Assembly (NCBI GenBank): GCA_963556495.2 | Contig: OY747721.1 | Coordinates: 29,384,349-29,448,348, forward strand | Reading direction: 5' to 3' | DNA from: Valencia hispanica | Taxonomy: Eukaryota; Chordata; Actinopteri; Cyprinodontiformes; Valenciidae | Length of the DNA stretch: 64,000 nucleotides | Shown: piece after piece, positions 45,401 to 56,569 of the stretch | How the letters are laid out: each line of letters opens with the position of its first letter | How positions within the stretch are numbered: position 1 is the first letter of the stretch | Translations under genes and position numbers: made by a program | The notes under the pieces: generated by a model | What the model was told of the DNA's origin: nothing | The model's input: the letters and a program-made list of their open reading frames with translations, nothing else | The model's database searches: none

Positions 45401-48400
45401 CAGAAAACAAAAAAGATGTCCTAGGGACCATTAAGGGTGATGAGCAATTATGTGTTCATGACTTGTGAACATTTTGGGAAGGATGTGTAAAAATGTGAGT
45501 TGTTAATTATTAGGCACAATCAGTGAAAAGGCTGCGAAAGCCTACTATACCTGTGCTGTTTATTATTATCTCCCGCATTCAAATAGGCTAAACATACATG
45601 AATCCTCACCAAATTCTGTACTAGCCTCAGTCGTGAGTAACATTTTCATATTTCATGGGTGTCGCAAAAGTCACAACTGAAATGGCTCAACAGCGCCCCC
45701 TGGAAACCTTAAAAACACACTGATCCATTAGCTTACTTTATTGTAGAGACATGACATTCAGTGCACTTGTAGAACTTCCCAAGACATACACAAAACTGTC
45801 TTGCACCCATGCTCCAAAACGACACAAGAAGTTGGCCATATTGGATTGAACATGTGCTTTTGACCCTATTTCACCTGTTTACAGCCTATGCATTTGATCA
45901 AACTCCTCCCAGAACTTTTGATTGATCAGCTTCAAAATTGGTCGGTACTGCCATCCGGCATGGGGGGCCTCAAACTTTGACTACATGTCAAAAATATAGA
46001 AGTTGTTATATCTTCTACGCAAAGAGTCACAGAAGCTTGAAAGCTGTTGCGATAGATGATCATCAGGTTCCTACCAAAACTCAATGTTTAAATGCTTACA
46101 TCACTCAAGCCCTACCCCCTGACAACAGGGAGGGCAATGTTTTGCTTTGAAAAGTCTAAATTTGACAACCTTAACCTAATCAAAATGAAACTGTGCCCAT
46201 TGACCAAAGACAAGTTGGTGTAACTCTGTGTCCAGCACTGAGAAGGTACAAAAGAGTATGGGGCTGTGGTGGCATGGCGAATTCCGGAGTCCTACCGTAG
46301 CCATATGTTTGGCCCTAATTTCTACAAAAATTGTTTGATCAGCACCAGATTACTCAGGATGGTTATTGGTCCAACCCCTAAAAGAGATTTATGCCAATTT
46401 TAGGTGGGCCTGGCCTGGTGTCACCACGGCACCATCTATAAGCATTTAAACAATCTGTCCAAAGCCATACCTCATTCAAGGAATATGAAACTCAGCACAC
46501 ATATGTAGTGTCTCAGGACCTACAAAATAAGTCTCTTGAAACCATGGTCCAAATCCAACAGGAAGTTGGCCATTTTGGTTTAAAGCTGGTCTGCTGCGTA
46601 GAGTGCACTATGTGGTCGTTAGAGGAACTGCAGTCAGCAAAATGCCCACTCCCATGACGTTCAAGCTTGTGCTCATTAGTCTGAGCACTACGACTGTCAG
46701 AGGCGATTTTTTCTCTTTTTGTTGTGCTGTACAAAATTCTTCCCTTCTTTGACCTACGTGGAGTTTGTGTGAGTGTCTGGGCTGGCTAGCTTAGCATATC
46801 TAGCAGCTAACTGACAGTCTCCTCGTGAATGCGCATATGTGGGTACGTGCGTACGACTCATTATGTCACAGCATGCGCTTTCACAAGGTGGTACCGACCA
46901 GAACCACCTTAGAATAAATGGAATTGCAATCTTTACATGCTACTGCAGCAAAAATTACTAGATTCAGTCATATCATCAGGGCATGAAAAAAGTATCAATT
47001 AAAAAAAGGGTTTTATTCAACAAAAATATTACATTACATTTTGTTTCTTTTACTCACGTCATATTTGAACAAACTACTCTGAGAGCTTTTGACATACACT
47101 CTTGAAAATGAACCAGCATACTCTTAAGGCATTGGGGATCAAAAGTTGTTCCAAAGCTTTTGCTGAGTCAAAACATGTGGGCATGGCCAAACCTCAAAGA
47201 ATGGCTACTAGCCATAAAAGACAATGGTGTAATACCACACACAAAGTCAAAACTCTACAAAATGTTCTGGGTGTCACAGACCAGCACTTAACACATTCAA
47301 TTGGTCAGATGCTGACGTCACATTAGCCCCTCCCCCTCAGAATGGGAAGTCTAGTATTTTACATTACTAGGTCCATATGACTCCCTTTATCTAATCAATA
47401 TCTAACTGTGGCCAGGGACTGAAAAAAAGTTGATGTAACTGGGTTTATAGTACTGAGGATTTTATAAAGAGGGAGTGCCAGTGACAGCTTGGGGAGATCC
47501 AATGTCAAGCCATGACCATATATTTGGCTTTATTTTCCACATGAATCATCGCTCCCAAATTGAACATTATGGATATTAGTTCAATCCCTAACAGATATTT
47601 AAGCAAATATTTGGTGGGCTTGGCCTAATACCTCCACAGTCCCTTCTAGAATCATTAAAACAATCATTCCTAAATCATGTTCTTACTTAATATTATGAAT
47701 GATGTGGATGAATTATATGAGTAAAAGCCAGATCTAATGTTTTGGGTATTTTCATCCCATCACAAGGGAAGCAAGCCAGAAAATAATCTACTACTCTTTG
47801 GTGTCAGGACTTGTAAACCACTGTTTTAACAGTGGAGATCAAAGTTACATTTACATAACCTATTAACAGAACATTACACAAAGGTAATCTCTTAATGTTT
47901 CTAGGGACTCACCTGAACAGGTAATATTCAGAATGAAAGAAGAAGAATCTGCTGATGCACACTCTTTCAGAGGATATCCAGACTGAACACAATCAGAACT
48001 GATCCACCATACAGACTTGACTGAGGAAGTCTTATGTATTTCAACAGAAACAGCAGAACCACATTTAATCTGACCACAGACAGCAGCTGCTTCCTTAAGG
48101 AACCAGTCTGAACCTTTAACTGGTCTCCACTCTGTTCGTTTCACTTCCAGTGTTCCTTCACATTGAGTGGCTCCTCCCATCAGCCTGGCAGGTTCTAAAC
48201 AGAACAAAAACAGTTGTAAGTAAAGGATCATGTGAGTTTGATCAGAATACATTTCATGTCTACAGGTCCTCTTCTACCTGAGCAAGTGAGTCCAACAGTT
48301 TTGCCAGGTGAGCAGGTGTTTCTAGCTGAGCCTGATGTTCTGCAGTCCAGGAGAGCAGATTCTGTTCCTCCACAATGGAACTCTGCTGTCCATGTTGGAG

Positions 48401-51400
48401 CTTCCATTTCTCCATAGAGCGCCCCCCGGATGACTGAAGGAGGCCCACAGCCAAGCTGCTTACAAACCACCTCTGCGTCCTGCTGATCAAAGTCAGCTTC
48501 ACAGACCGAGGACCAGATATGACTGGACTTGTTAGAGAGGGAGTACTGTACATCCAGTCTGCCTGAACACAGGCTGGATCCATTCACCAACCTGACAGAG
48601 TCTAAATACAAAAGAGGAGAGAGAAAGATTGAGTCTTTAATCCTAAAATCAATATTATGCTATTCTCCTCTCACCACATCGATTAATATATATTTTTGGT
48701 CTGTCTCTCAACCTCCTGACCTATGGCTCTAACCTCAGCATCCTTTTACTAATATGATCATTGTCTCTCCTCTGAACATGTCCAAAACATCTCAGTCTAA
48801 TACTCTGACCTCTGAATTTCCAAAACTGACTTTCTCCTCTCTTTTCCCACAATGGCACTGTCTCTGAACCACACAAGATTGCAAGTCTCACTAATGTGTA
48901 CTCTCTGTAATGTTGCAATGTCACTGTTCCAGTTGTGCCCTTTTCATTGACACACCTGTATTCCGTCTTGCTGGACCAATCTTCTTCATTTCTCTCTTTC
49001 CAGGATATACTTTCACCTCTCAAGCTTTTCCTCTACCTGTGCCCTGCTCTCACTGCAGGTCATGATGTCATCCGCAGACATCATAGTCCATGGACCCTCT
49101 CACCTCATCTGTCAGCCTATCCATCACCAAAGGAAAAACAAAGGGGCTTTGAGTCAATCCTTGATACAGACCCACCTCCACCTTGAACTACTCTGTCATT
49201 ACTACAGCACATCTCACTGTTGTCTCACAACTCACAAACATGTCCTGGAGAAGTCTAACATACTTCTTTGCCACTCTATTGCAATACCACTGCTCTTCTT
49301 ACGACACCCTGTCATACGCTCTCTCAAAATCTACAAAGATGCAATGCAGCTCCACAGTATTCCCCAGAACATAACCAACCTTCTTTATCAGGTTGTTGAG
49401 CCATTTCAAGTCCCGGCACTGATGCTGCTACCCCAACAGATGACGGTTGATGAGATTACACTCTCCACAACAGACTTGTAGAAGATTTGCAGCACCAAAC
49501 CTTGAAGGTCCTAAGATTCCTTAAGAAGCACATTCTGCTCTGTCCCTTCTTGTAGATGGCTTCACTGTTTAGGCTCAAATCCAGTCTGTTGTCCAAGTGA
49601 ACACCGAGGTATTTATACTCCTCAACCACAACAGTGTTTGACTTAACCTTGTTTTTTTCCTAAAATCTTTAATCATCTCCTTTGTTTTAACATTCAAGGT
49701 AAGACAATTGTTTCCACACCATGCCACAAAGCGGTCCACCAGCTCTCTGTATTCAGCTTCTTGTCCATCTCTGATACACCCGACAACTGCAGAGTCATCA
49801 GAGTATTTTTGCAGATGACAGGTCTCTGATTTGTAGTGGAAATCTGAGTTGTACAGAATGAATGGGAATGGTGAGAGTACGGTCCCTCGTGGTGCTCCTG
49901 TGCTGCTGACCTCCTGGTTTGACACGCAATCCTTCAGTCTCACACACTGTGGTCTGTTTGTCAGGTAGCCAATAATCCAGGCGATTGTTGAGGGCTCTAT
50001 CTGTGTCTTCTGGAGTTTCTGACAAAGCAAATCAGGCTGAATTGTATTAAATGCACTGGATAAATCAGAGAACATGATGCTCACAGTGCTGCCTGCTTTG
50101 TCCAGATGACATTGTGTTGGTTGAAGCAGGTGGATGATGGCATCTTCAACTCCAACTCGGTGGCGATAAGCAAGCTGCCGCTGGTCCAGTTTGTTTACTC
50201 AGGTGGGCCAACAGGAGTCTCTCCAGGACCTTCATGATTTGGGATGTCTATTGTCATTGATCACTAATGGGTGAGTTTTCTTTGGTACTGGAACAAGGTA
50301 GGATGTCTTCCACAACACTGGAACCTTCTCCTGGGACAGGCTAAGGTTGAAGAGGTGCCACAGAATCCCACAGAGCTGCTTGGCACAGGCCTTCAGTACT
50401 CTGCGGCTGACACCATCTGGACCTGCAGCCTTGTTCCAATTCAGTCTCTCCAGCTACGCAGCTGGAGAGACTTCACTTGACTTCTAGAGATAGACACATA
50501 GGAGGGGGAGGCAATGGGACCAGCAGCATCCTGACTTGGTTGAAGACAAACTTATGGAAGCAGAAGAGTCCATGACTTGGGTGAAGGATAAAACATCCGA
50601 GGTGTGACAGGAAAGCTGTTGGTCAGAGGAGGGTGTGATACCTGTTTGGCTAGAGACAGGAGAGGAGGATGCTGAGCTTGTTCCTGAACTGAGCCTATTG
50701 AAGAATGTGTTCAATTCATTGGCTGTGTCTAGGGTTCCATCTATCCAATCTTTCCTGGGCTTGAAGCCTGTGATCTTCTTCATACCTTACCACACACCTC
50801 TGATATTGTTCCTCTGTAATTTACTCTCCAGCTTCTTCCTGTATGCCTCCTTGATGTCTCTGATCTTGACCTTAAGTTGCTTCTGTATACTCCTCAATAA
50901 TTCCCTGTCTCCCTCCCTGAGGGCTCTTTTTTCTTGTTAAAATTGGCAATAGAACATTTTTACACCATTCCTTCGACACCTTCTCACTTTTCAAGAAGGC
51001 TTTGAAAAACCTAATCACAAACTTTACTACGACTTCTTCCATATGTCTATAGGTATATCATCAGGACCAGCTGCCTTTCCCTTCTTTATCCTCATCAAAC
51101 CTTTCCTTACTTAATCCTTACTAATCTCAGCTACTTCCTGATCCTCCACAGTCACCTCTTCTACTCGACAATTTCTCTTTTTCCTCATTGATCAGCTCTT
51201 CAAAGTACTCTTTCAATTTTGCCATCACACACTTGGTACCTGTCAGTACATTTCCATCTCCATCCTTAATCACCTTGACCTGCTGCACATTCTTCCATCT
51301 CTATCTCTCTGCCTCGCGTTCTTCTTCTTCTCTTTTGACTTTTCCCTTTAGGGGTTGCCACAGTGAATCATCTTTCTCTGTTTAGTCCAGTCCTCTACAT

Positions 51401-52598
51401 CCTCTGCCCTTACACCAAAAAACTTCATTCCTTTTTTACCACATCCATAAATCTCCTTTTTTGTCTTTCTCTCTGCCTCCTGCCTGGTGGCACCAACCTC
51501 AGCATCTTTCTACCGATATAATCGTTGTCTCTCCTCCGAACATGTCTAAACCATCTCAGTCTAGCCTCTCTGACTTTATCTCAAAAAACATCTAACATGA
51601 GCTGTCCTGCTGATGTACTCATTCCTGATCCTATCCATCCTCGTCACTTTCAAAGAAAATCTCAACATCTTGAGTTCTGAAACCTCCAGTTCTGCTTCCT
51701 GTCTTTTCCTCATTGGTAATGTCTGTAAACCATACAACATGCCTGGTCTCACTACTGTCTTATACACCTTTCCTTTCATTTTTGCTAAAACCCTTTTATC
51801 ACACGTTGCACCTGAACTTTTCTCCACCCATTCCAACCAGCTTGCACATGCTTTTTCACCTCTTTTCCACTCTCTCCGTTGCTCTAGACCGTTGACCCTA
51901 AGTACTTAAAAGTCCTCTACCTTTACTTCTACTCCCTATATCTTCATCATTCCACTCGTGTCTCTCTCATTTACACACATATATTCTGTCTTGCTGCAAC
52001 AAATCTTCACTCCTCTCTTTTCCAGTGCACACCTCCGCCACTCTAGCTTGTCCTCTACCTGCACCCTGCTCTTACCGCAGATCACAACGTCCTCTGCAAA
52101 CATCATAGTCCATGGAGACTCCTGTCTAACCTCATCTGTTATTCTGTCCATCACCAAAGCAAACAAGAAGGGGTTTAGAGCTGATCCTTGACGCAGTTCC
52201 AGCTCCATATTGAACTCCTCTGTCACTCCTACAGCACTCCTCACTGCTGTCTCACAGCTCTCATACATGTCCTCCACCACTCTAACATACTTCTCTACCA
52301 CTCCAGACCGTCTCATGCAATTCCACAGCTCTTCTCTCGGCACCCTGTCATACGCCTTCTCTAAATCTACAAAGACACAATGCAGCTCCTTCTGACCTTC
52401 TCTGTACTTCTCCATCAGCATCCTTAAAACTAAAATTGTATCTGTAGTAATCTTTCTTGGCATGAAACCATATTGCTGCTCACAAATGCTCACTTCTGAC
52501 CAAAGCCTAGCTTCCACCACTCTTTCCCACAGCTAAATTGTGTGACTCATTAGCTTTATTCCTCTATAGTTGCCACAATTCTGTACATCTTCCTAGTT

Positions 52599-52652
<54 letters not shown>

Positions 52653-55600
52653 AGTTAGTATTTATGTAGCAAGTGTGTTATTGAGAAATATTAAAAAACT
52701 CCTGGTTTAGTATGTAGTAGGAATTGTTGAAAAATGTACTTCTAATTAATAAATTGCTTGATTTAGTGTAACTTTGCTTAGCACTAAAATGAATTTCCTT
52801 TCAATAGGTGGACAAATGGAACAATACCACATACAACTGATGGAATGCAGATTTTACAACCGTAATATCTTGATATGAAAACATTTTGTTGTGATAGTGG
52901 AGTCTTTGCCTACCCAGATTAGTAGCACTTTGACAGGCGTACACCATGACAACTTCAACAATCCCTGGAAGTTTGTGAAAACTTGTAACAGGATGCAAAA
53001 TAAGACCTCCATGCAAATGCAGATCCAGTTCATATCGTCCCAGAAGAAAAGACCTCCCCACACCTGAAGAAATAATTATTATAACTGTGGAATGTAGTAG
53101 AATACATATTTAAGCTGCAATTGAATGAAAACAAATCATTCTATTAACCTAACCCTAAAGGTCTTAAAATTTGGGGAGTTGTACTTTCACTATGAAAAGT
53201 GAAAAAATCGACACAGCAAAAAGTCAGTTACCAACCGATAGGAACGACATATATTCCAGTGTCTCTCAGGTTCTTTGCAGGGAGTCTCATACTATCTTCT
53301 GATCCTCCTTTAGAAATCAAAACAGCTATTTTTGTTGAGTGTGGACGCATTCCCACAGTGGGCTTAAATGTATTATGAAGGATGTGTTTCAGAGCTTTGC
53401 CTGCATTTAAAACACAGAAAATCAGTGGATTTCTAAATGTTTTAGAAACTTGCTGCTAAATGAAGAAAACCAAAAATCTGTTGAGTGTGATGATGTAGAC
53501 AATGAAACAAGATCAAATTCAAATACACTTCCAATTAAATGTCAGGTTACTAAAAACTGAAATCTTAACTACCTAAATATTATTTTATGCAAAATTAGAC
53601 ATTCCAGTTGTTTTCTAGTTCTTGTTTCTATCTTTTGAAGACCTAACCCTTAGGTAACATTGTTTTAAGAAACATTTACTAACCAAACTGTGCCTAGAAA
53701 ACACAACTAGAATTGCACATAGTAATTCAGAAAAGGCAATTACACAGAAATATTATTCAGCTTCCTTTTCACTTATTCTCCACTTTTTCATTACATTTCA
53801 TTTTGATCAGCATTACCTGTTTGTTTGCCTCCTGCAAGTTGTTGCACTGCTGCAATTGCTTGTAGCAGGTACTGTTTGTTTGTAAAGGTGTTCAGGTGCC
53901 ACTCAATCCTTGTTGTTGAGCTAAACTGAACAAGAGCTATGAAAACACACAGCTATGGGTCAGAACAAACAGAGACATTTGTTCTGAATTTGTACATATT
54001 ACAAACAACATCTTTTTCAGTGGTTGCTGCAAATCTTAATTTTCTACAAACATAATTATTTTTTAAGAAACAATATGATGGAAAAACAATAACAAAATCA
54101 TTACCAATCTGGACATTGTTGGGGCCGATGTGGAACTTTTCAACTATTTCAGAAAGAACTGACTTTATAGTTTCAAAATCTGCTTGTGCAATACTGTCTG
54201 AACCATCTACTAACATCACAATGTCAGATTTGGCAGTTTCACATGCAGACCCTGAAAAAGGAAAACAGCAAAACATCTGTTTTAGAAAGGATGTTTTTAA
54301 GCCCAATTTTTTAAGCACATTTTCAAAAAGCTTTTTGGTCGCTTATGCTATCATAAACACACAACCTAGTTCAGGCAGCCAGCTCCATGAAAAAGATTGA
54401 GGGAGGGTGTAAGGTCATCTCTATTTGCTCCAAAAGTTATTTTTTACAGCAATGGTGAATTGTGGAAGTTTTCATCTGGTGTTAGCTATGCCATAGAGTT
54501 ACAGCAGAACAAACAGCCATAGGGATAAACTGCTTATTTTCACAAGTCTTCACAGATTTTGAAAACACTAAGAGTTTACATTTACAGACCTGTTTTAGCT
54601 TGTTTTTGGTTAATGACTGAACAATTGAGGTACACAAGATCAGTCTCATAAGCATCCAAAAAGAATGTAAAATATAAATAACAATGTGCCTGATATGGAG
54701 CAAAACATATTTATGGAGTTTTAAACAGAATTATCATAACGTAATAGGACATCAGGAGCTCTACTCCTGTCTTGGTCTAGGCAAAAAGGTTTCTTTGTGT
54801 TAGGACTAAGATTTTCCCATTGCTGTCAACAACTACTCTTATGGCTAATTGTTTGAATATAACAGGTTTTGTTAGGATATCAATTTATTTAGGTGGACCA
54901 TTTTTTGTCCTCTTACTTTGAGGGGACTCAGATAACAAAATGTATTGGTAAGACAAAGTGAATTAGGTTACCTGCTAGATTGTGGATTCCTTTAGCGTCC
55001 ACACCTGAGGAATTAAATATTAACACATGTCATAAAAATGTCAAAATTGTGTGTTAAGTTTGAAACAGAACACTGCTTCATAAGGTGAGTTGACGAAGCA
55101 GAACATGGGATAAAAGGCGTGGAAAGTCACACCCATGAAACAGTAGAATCCAGCACTGAACAAGGAAAAGATTAGGAGTTTAAATACTGATGGGGTGGGG
55201 GTGGGGGTTGTGACAAAGGAATCGGACTAAATACAGAACTAACATGGCAACACAGTAACAATGATAAATATGGAGAAAATATGTCTGGAGGGATAAAAGC
55301 ATTTTTAGTCCCAAGTTTGTCAGTGTTTTTTAAAGATTTTATAAATCTTTCTGTAAAAGTTATTTTAGAATATTTTATATTTTTGTTTTTCTTAAAAACT
55401 TTGTTTTCATGTTCTCATTTTTAAATAAATAATTCCAATTTTAATGAGTTTTAGTATTATTTATATTTTCATCAATTTTGCATTTAACAGAAAAAAAATC
55501 TGTGTATTTAGTTTTTTACAGTTGAAGGTAACTTGGTAACGCTATAGCTTTTTGACAATATCTTGACATGTCTTATCACCAGGAATGAACCCCTGAGTAT

Positions 55601-56009
55601 ATGAAGCAACTGTAGGTTTTTGTACCTATCAATGTGGCTTATACCACAACTCACATCCTTCTCTTTTTATTTCATTCATATCTCCCAACGTGGCAACGGG
55701 CTTTCAACTTGTTCTTACATCAGTCAAAAATAGACCAAAAATAAGAGCAAATATTTTTAGGTAAAGCTAAAATTATAAACTGGTACAAACAGGTGTCCCC
55801 TAATGGAACCCATACAACAACAAAAAAAACAATAATAATACAAATAATAAATTAAGCATAGGACAATTTAAAAATGAATAAAGCATAAGCCAATTTAATG
55901 TGAAGTTTTCCTTTTTACTGATTATTTTAGTTCAACTCATGATTTGTGTTTTTTTCCCCGTCCTACCTGAGCTCCACAGAAGCACCAGCAACTCCAGCAG
56001 ATGATTCAT
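42156..56009 (-). CDS. Predicted membrane receptor: signal peptide, vWA, 4 x SRCR, Ig-like, TM
   Basis: Thirteen minus-strand exons join in phase into an 806-residue frame: 55967-56009, 54972-55004, 54105-54251, 53817-53936, 53236-53400, 52914-53063, 48278-48601, 47913-48194, 44460-44783, 44098-44382, 43191-43514, 42388-42470, 42156-42296. All but the last two joins are phase 1-1, the usual exon-shuffling phase. Domain order: signal peptide MNHLLELLVLLWSSG, short linker, vWA, SRCR 1-4, Ig, transmembrane helix, and a 46-residue acidic tail ending at TGA 42156-42158. SRCR-plus-Ig surface proteins occur in fish; coupling to a vWA domain is not something I know from a characterised protein. Cell-surface ligand binding, perhaps immune, is inference. 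Joining vWA to SRCR rests on phase across a 4.3-kb intron full of LINEs, so two adjacent genes remain possible. Confidence 0.75.
42505..43060. mobile_element. Probable MITE in the intron between the Ig and TM exons
   Basis: The left end 'gggtttacatgcac' and a right-side inverted counterpart near 43045 ('gcccatgtaaac') share GTTTACATG, a common signature of fish non-autonomous elements. A target duplication was not resolved. Internal frames are low-complexity (CAACA-rich at 42785-42810) and not called genes. Confidence 0.4.
43191..43514 (-). other. Ig-like domain exon of the receptor
   Basis: A single 324-nt phase 1-1 exon encodes LLVQPIISVSSKDGVIHALQ at its start, the first domain cysteine in FIIICSIQSQYPGGSFQLYF and the second in HRGSYSCVYSVHVF, a C-terminal Ig signature. 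It ends LLTLTVLG before the donor. Its place just outside the membrane helix fits a stalk-proximal Ig domain. Confidence 0.88.
44098..44783 (-). other. SRCR domains 3 and 4 of the receptor
   Basis: Exon 44460-44783 (324 nt, the same length as domain 1) runs from DSVRLVNGFNLCSGRLEV to CSSGKAVGVIC. Exon 44098-44382 (285 nt) runs from EPVRLVGGASRCEGTLEV to the C-terminal LELVCTG. The pair resembles domains 1-2 far more than its two members resemble each other, so the two-exon unit was duplicated in tandem about 3.8 kb apart. Confidence 0.92.
46188..46490 (+). repeat. Unclassified interspersed repeat, copy 1
   Basis: The segment shares ordered, imperfect blocks with 47402-47700: 'agttggtgtaact', 'ccatatgtttggc', 'caacccctaaaagagattta' and 'ggtgggcctggcc'. 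The upstream part (45650-46190) with 'caacagcgccccctgg' looks like the beginning of the same element. No coding motif or terminal repeats were identified. Confidence 0.55.
47402..47700 (+). repeat. Unclassified interspersed repeat, copy 2
   Basis: Diverged direct copy of 46188-46490 about 1.2 kb away, with 'agttgatgtaact', 'ccatatatttggc', 'caatccctaacagatattta' and 'ggtgggcttggcc' in the same order. Both copies lie in the intron between SRCR domains 2 and 3. Confidence 0.55.
47913..48601 (-). other. SRCR domains 1 and 2 of the receptor
   Basis: Exon 48278-48601 encodes a complete SRCR domain from DSVRLVNGSSLCSGRLDV through CEADFDQQDAEVVCKQLGCG to SGSARNTCSPGKTVGLTCS. Exon 47913-48194 encodes a second, shorter one from EPARLMGGATQCEGTLEV through AAAVCGQIKCGSAVSV to DCVQSGYPLKECASA. 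SRCR domains are disulfide-rich ligand-binding modules of scavenger receptors. One exon per domain with phase 1-1 borders is typical of the group B genes. Confidence 0.92.
48690..49355 (-). mobile_element. RTE-like LINE fragment, 3' part of reverse transcriptase
   Basis: Minus-strand pieces such as CFGHVQRRDNDHISKRMLRL (about 48780) and the YDRV-type reverse-transcriptase motif near 49310 match the element at 51300-52540 in the same order, with internal deletions. It appears to continue the fragment at 50945-51300, with a Rex1-like LINE inserted between. The RTE assignment is tentative; stops and shifts show it is dead. Confidence 0.6.
49360..50940 (-). mobile_element. Rex1-like LINE fragment inserted in the RTE-like LINE
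   Basis: The minus-strand frame 50084-49575 reads as reverse transcriptase: MFSDLSSAFNTIQPDLL, GAPRGTVLSPFPF and KYSDDSAVV (YxDD-type active site with Ser for Ala) in order. Upstream, 50783-50484 carries the linker between endonuclease and reverse transcriptase (NELNTFFNRLSS). The downstream end near 49380-49440 resembles the Rex1 C terminus. The clade is named from memory. The element is truncated and broken by stops. Confidence 0.68.
50945..51300 (-). mobile_element. RTE-like LINE fragment, 5' part
   Basis: On the minus strand near 51080-51050 a GKAAGPDDIP-type motif is readable, which precedes reverse transcriptase in many LINEs. Stops interrupt it. Its position just beyond the Rex1-like insert makes it the other half of the fragment at 48690-49355. 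Confidence 0.5.
51300..52540 (-). mobile_element. RTE-like LINE fragment with reverse transcriptase
   Basis: The minus-strand frame 52520-51936 contains QQYGFMPRKITTDTILVLRM, VFVDLEKAYDRVPREELW, RQGSALNPFLFALVMDRI and MMFAEDVVI, the last being the catalytic YxDD box degraded to FAED. A later frame (51836-51576) carries VYKTVVRPGMLYGL and MLRFSLKVTRMDRIRNEY. Loss of the catalytic Asp and the frame breaks show an inactive copy. The 3' end near 51310-51360 has 'ggttgccacagtgaatcatc', a tail shared by many fish copies. Confidence 0.75.
52602..52650. repeat. (AT)n microsatellite
   Basis: Uninterrupted TA dinucleotides for about 45-50 bp beside the RTE-like fragment, in the intron between the vWA and SRCR exons. 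Length is likely polymorphic. Confidence 0.95.
52914..54251 (-). other. von Willebrand A domain exons
   Basis: Exons 54105-54251, 53817-53936, 53236-53400 and 52914-53063 form one vWA (Rossmann-type, often metal-dependent) domain. The first strand, SDIVMLVDGSDSI, holds the DxSxS part of the metal site. VQFSSTTRIEWHLN and AGGKQTGKALKHIL supply the next strand and the conserved Thr. KIAVLISKGGSEDS is the strand that normally ends in TDG; here Asp is replaced. The closing part, HPVTSFHKLPGIVEVVMVYA, matches the usual final helix. All joins are phase 1 with clean splice sites. Confidence 0.88.
55967..56009 (-). other. Signal-peptide exon and start codon of the receptor
   Basis: The ATG at 56009 opens MNHLLELLVLLWSS, a short leucine-rich signal peptide, ending in phase 1 at a GTAGGA donor. 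Such tiny leader exons are typical of immune receptor genes. The next exon (54972-55004) adds VDAKGIHNLA before the vWA exons. Confidence 0.75.
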
Positions 56010-56027
56010 GATCAGGTAGACTCTGAC

Positions 56028-56075
56028 TTTTCTCTTTCACACTGGTCCTTCATGCTGTCTCACTGTCTTTTAAAA
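56028..56075 (-). promoter_or_regulatory. TATA-like box and ISRE-like element upstream of the receptor
   Basis: A TTTTAAAA sequence at 56068-56075 lies about 60 bp before the start codon, at TATA-box distance from a likely start near 56040. The run TTTTCTCTTTCAC (56028-56040, plus strand) differs by one base from the core of the interferon-stimulated response element. Both are sequence matches only. Confidence 0.3.
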
Positions 56076-56569
56076 TGATATTTGATGGTCATGAAGATTA
56101 TATAACCACTCCTCTGCTTCAGTGTGGTTTGATGTTATAGCGGATGCAACAAAGAGATAAGACGTACAGGATATATGAAGTAGTAAGAGTGCAGGCCCCC
56201 TTTTACCCATTTGTGGAGTTTCCATTTAAAGCTCTTTGGTTTTCATTTACATGGAGGCAATATGCAACTTTTCTGTGCAGAAATGACCTTTTTTTTCAGC
56301 AGAAGGAAGCTGCTTTTCAGCTTAAAAGAAATGTGATGTCTTTTATTACTTATACGAAGAAATGGTGACAGTAAAAATACATTTTTTTTAGATTCCTAAA
56401 AAAGGAAATGTGCTTTGTTTTTGAGTTATAAATTTAATCAACCCATTTTTATTTTAAAGGAGTCATAACCTAGTATTATCTTGGATACCCACGCTCTATT
56501 ATAGTCTTTCAGGCCCTTCTAAAAAAAAAAAAAGTTGAAAAAAATAAACACAGAGCTCCTTTGACCCTT

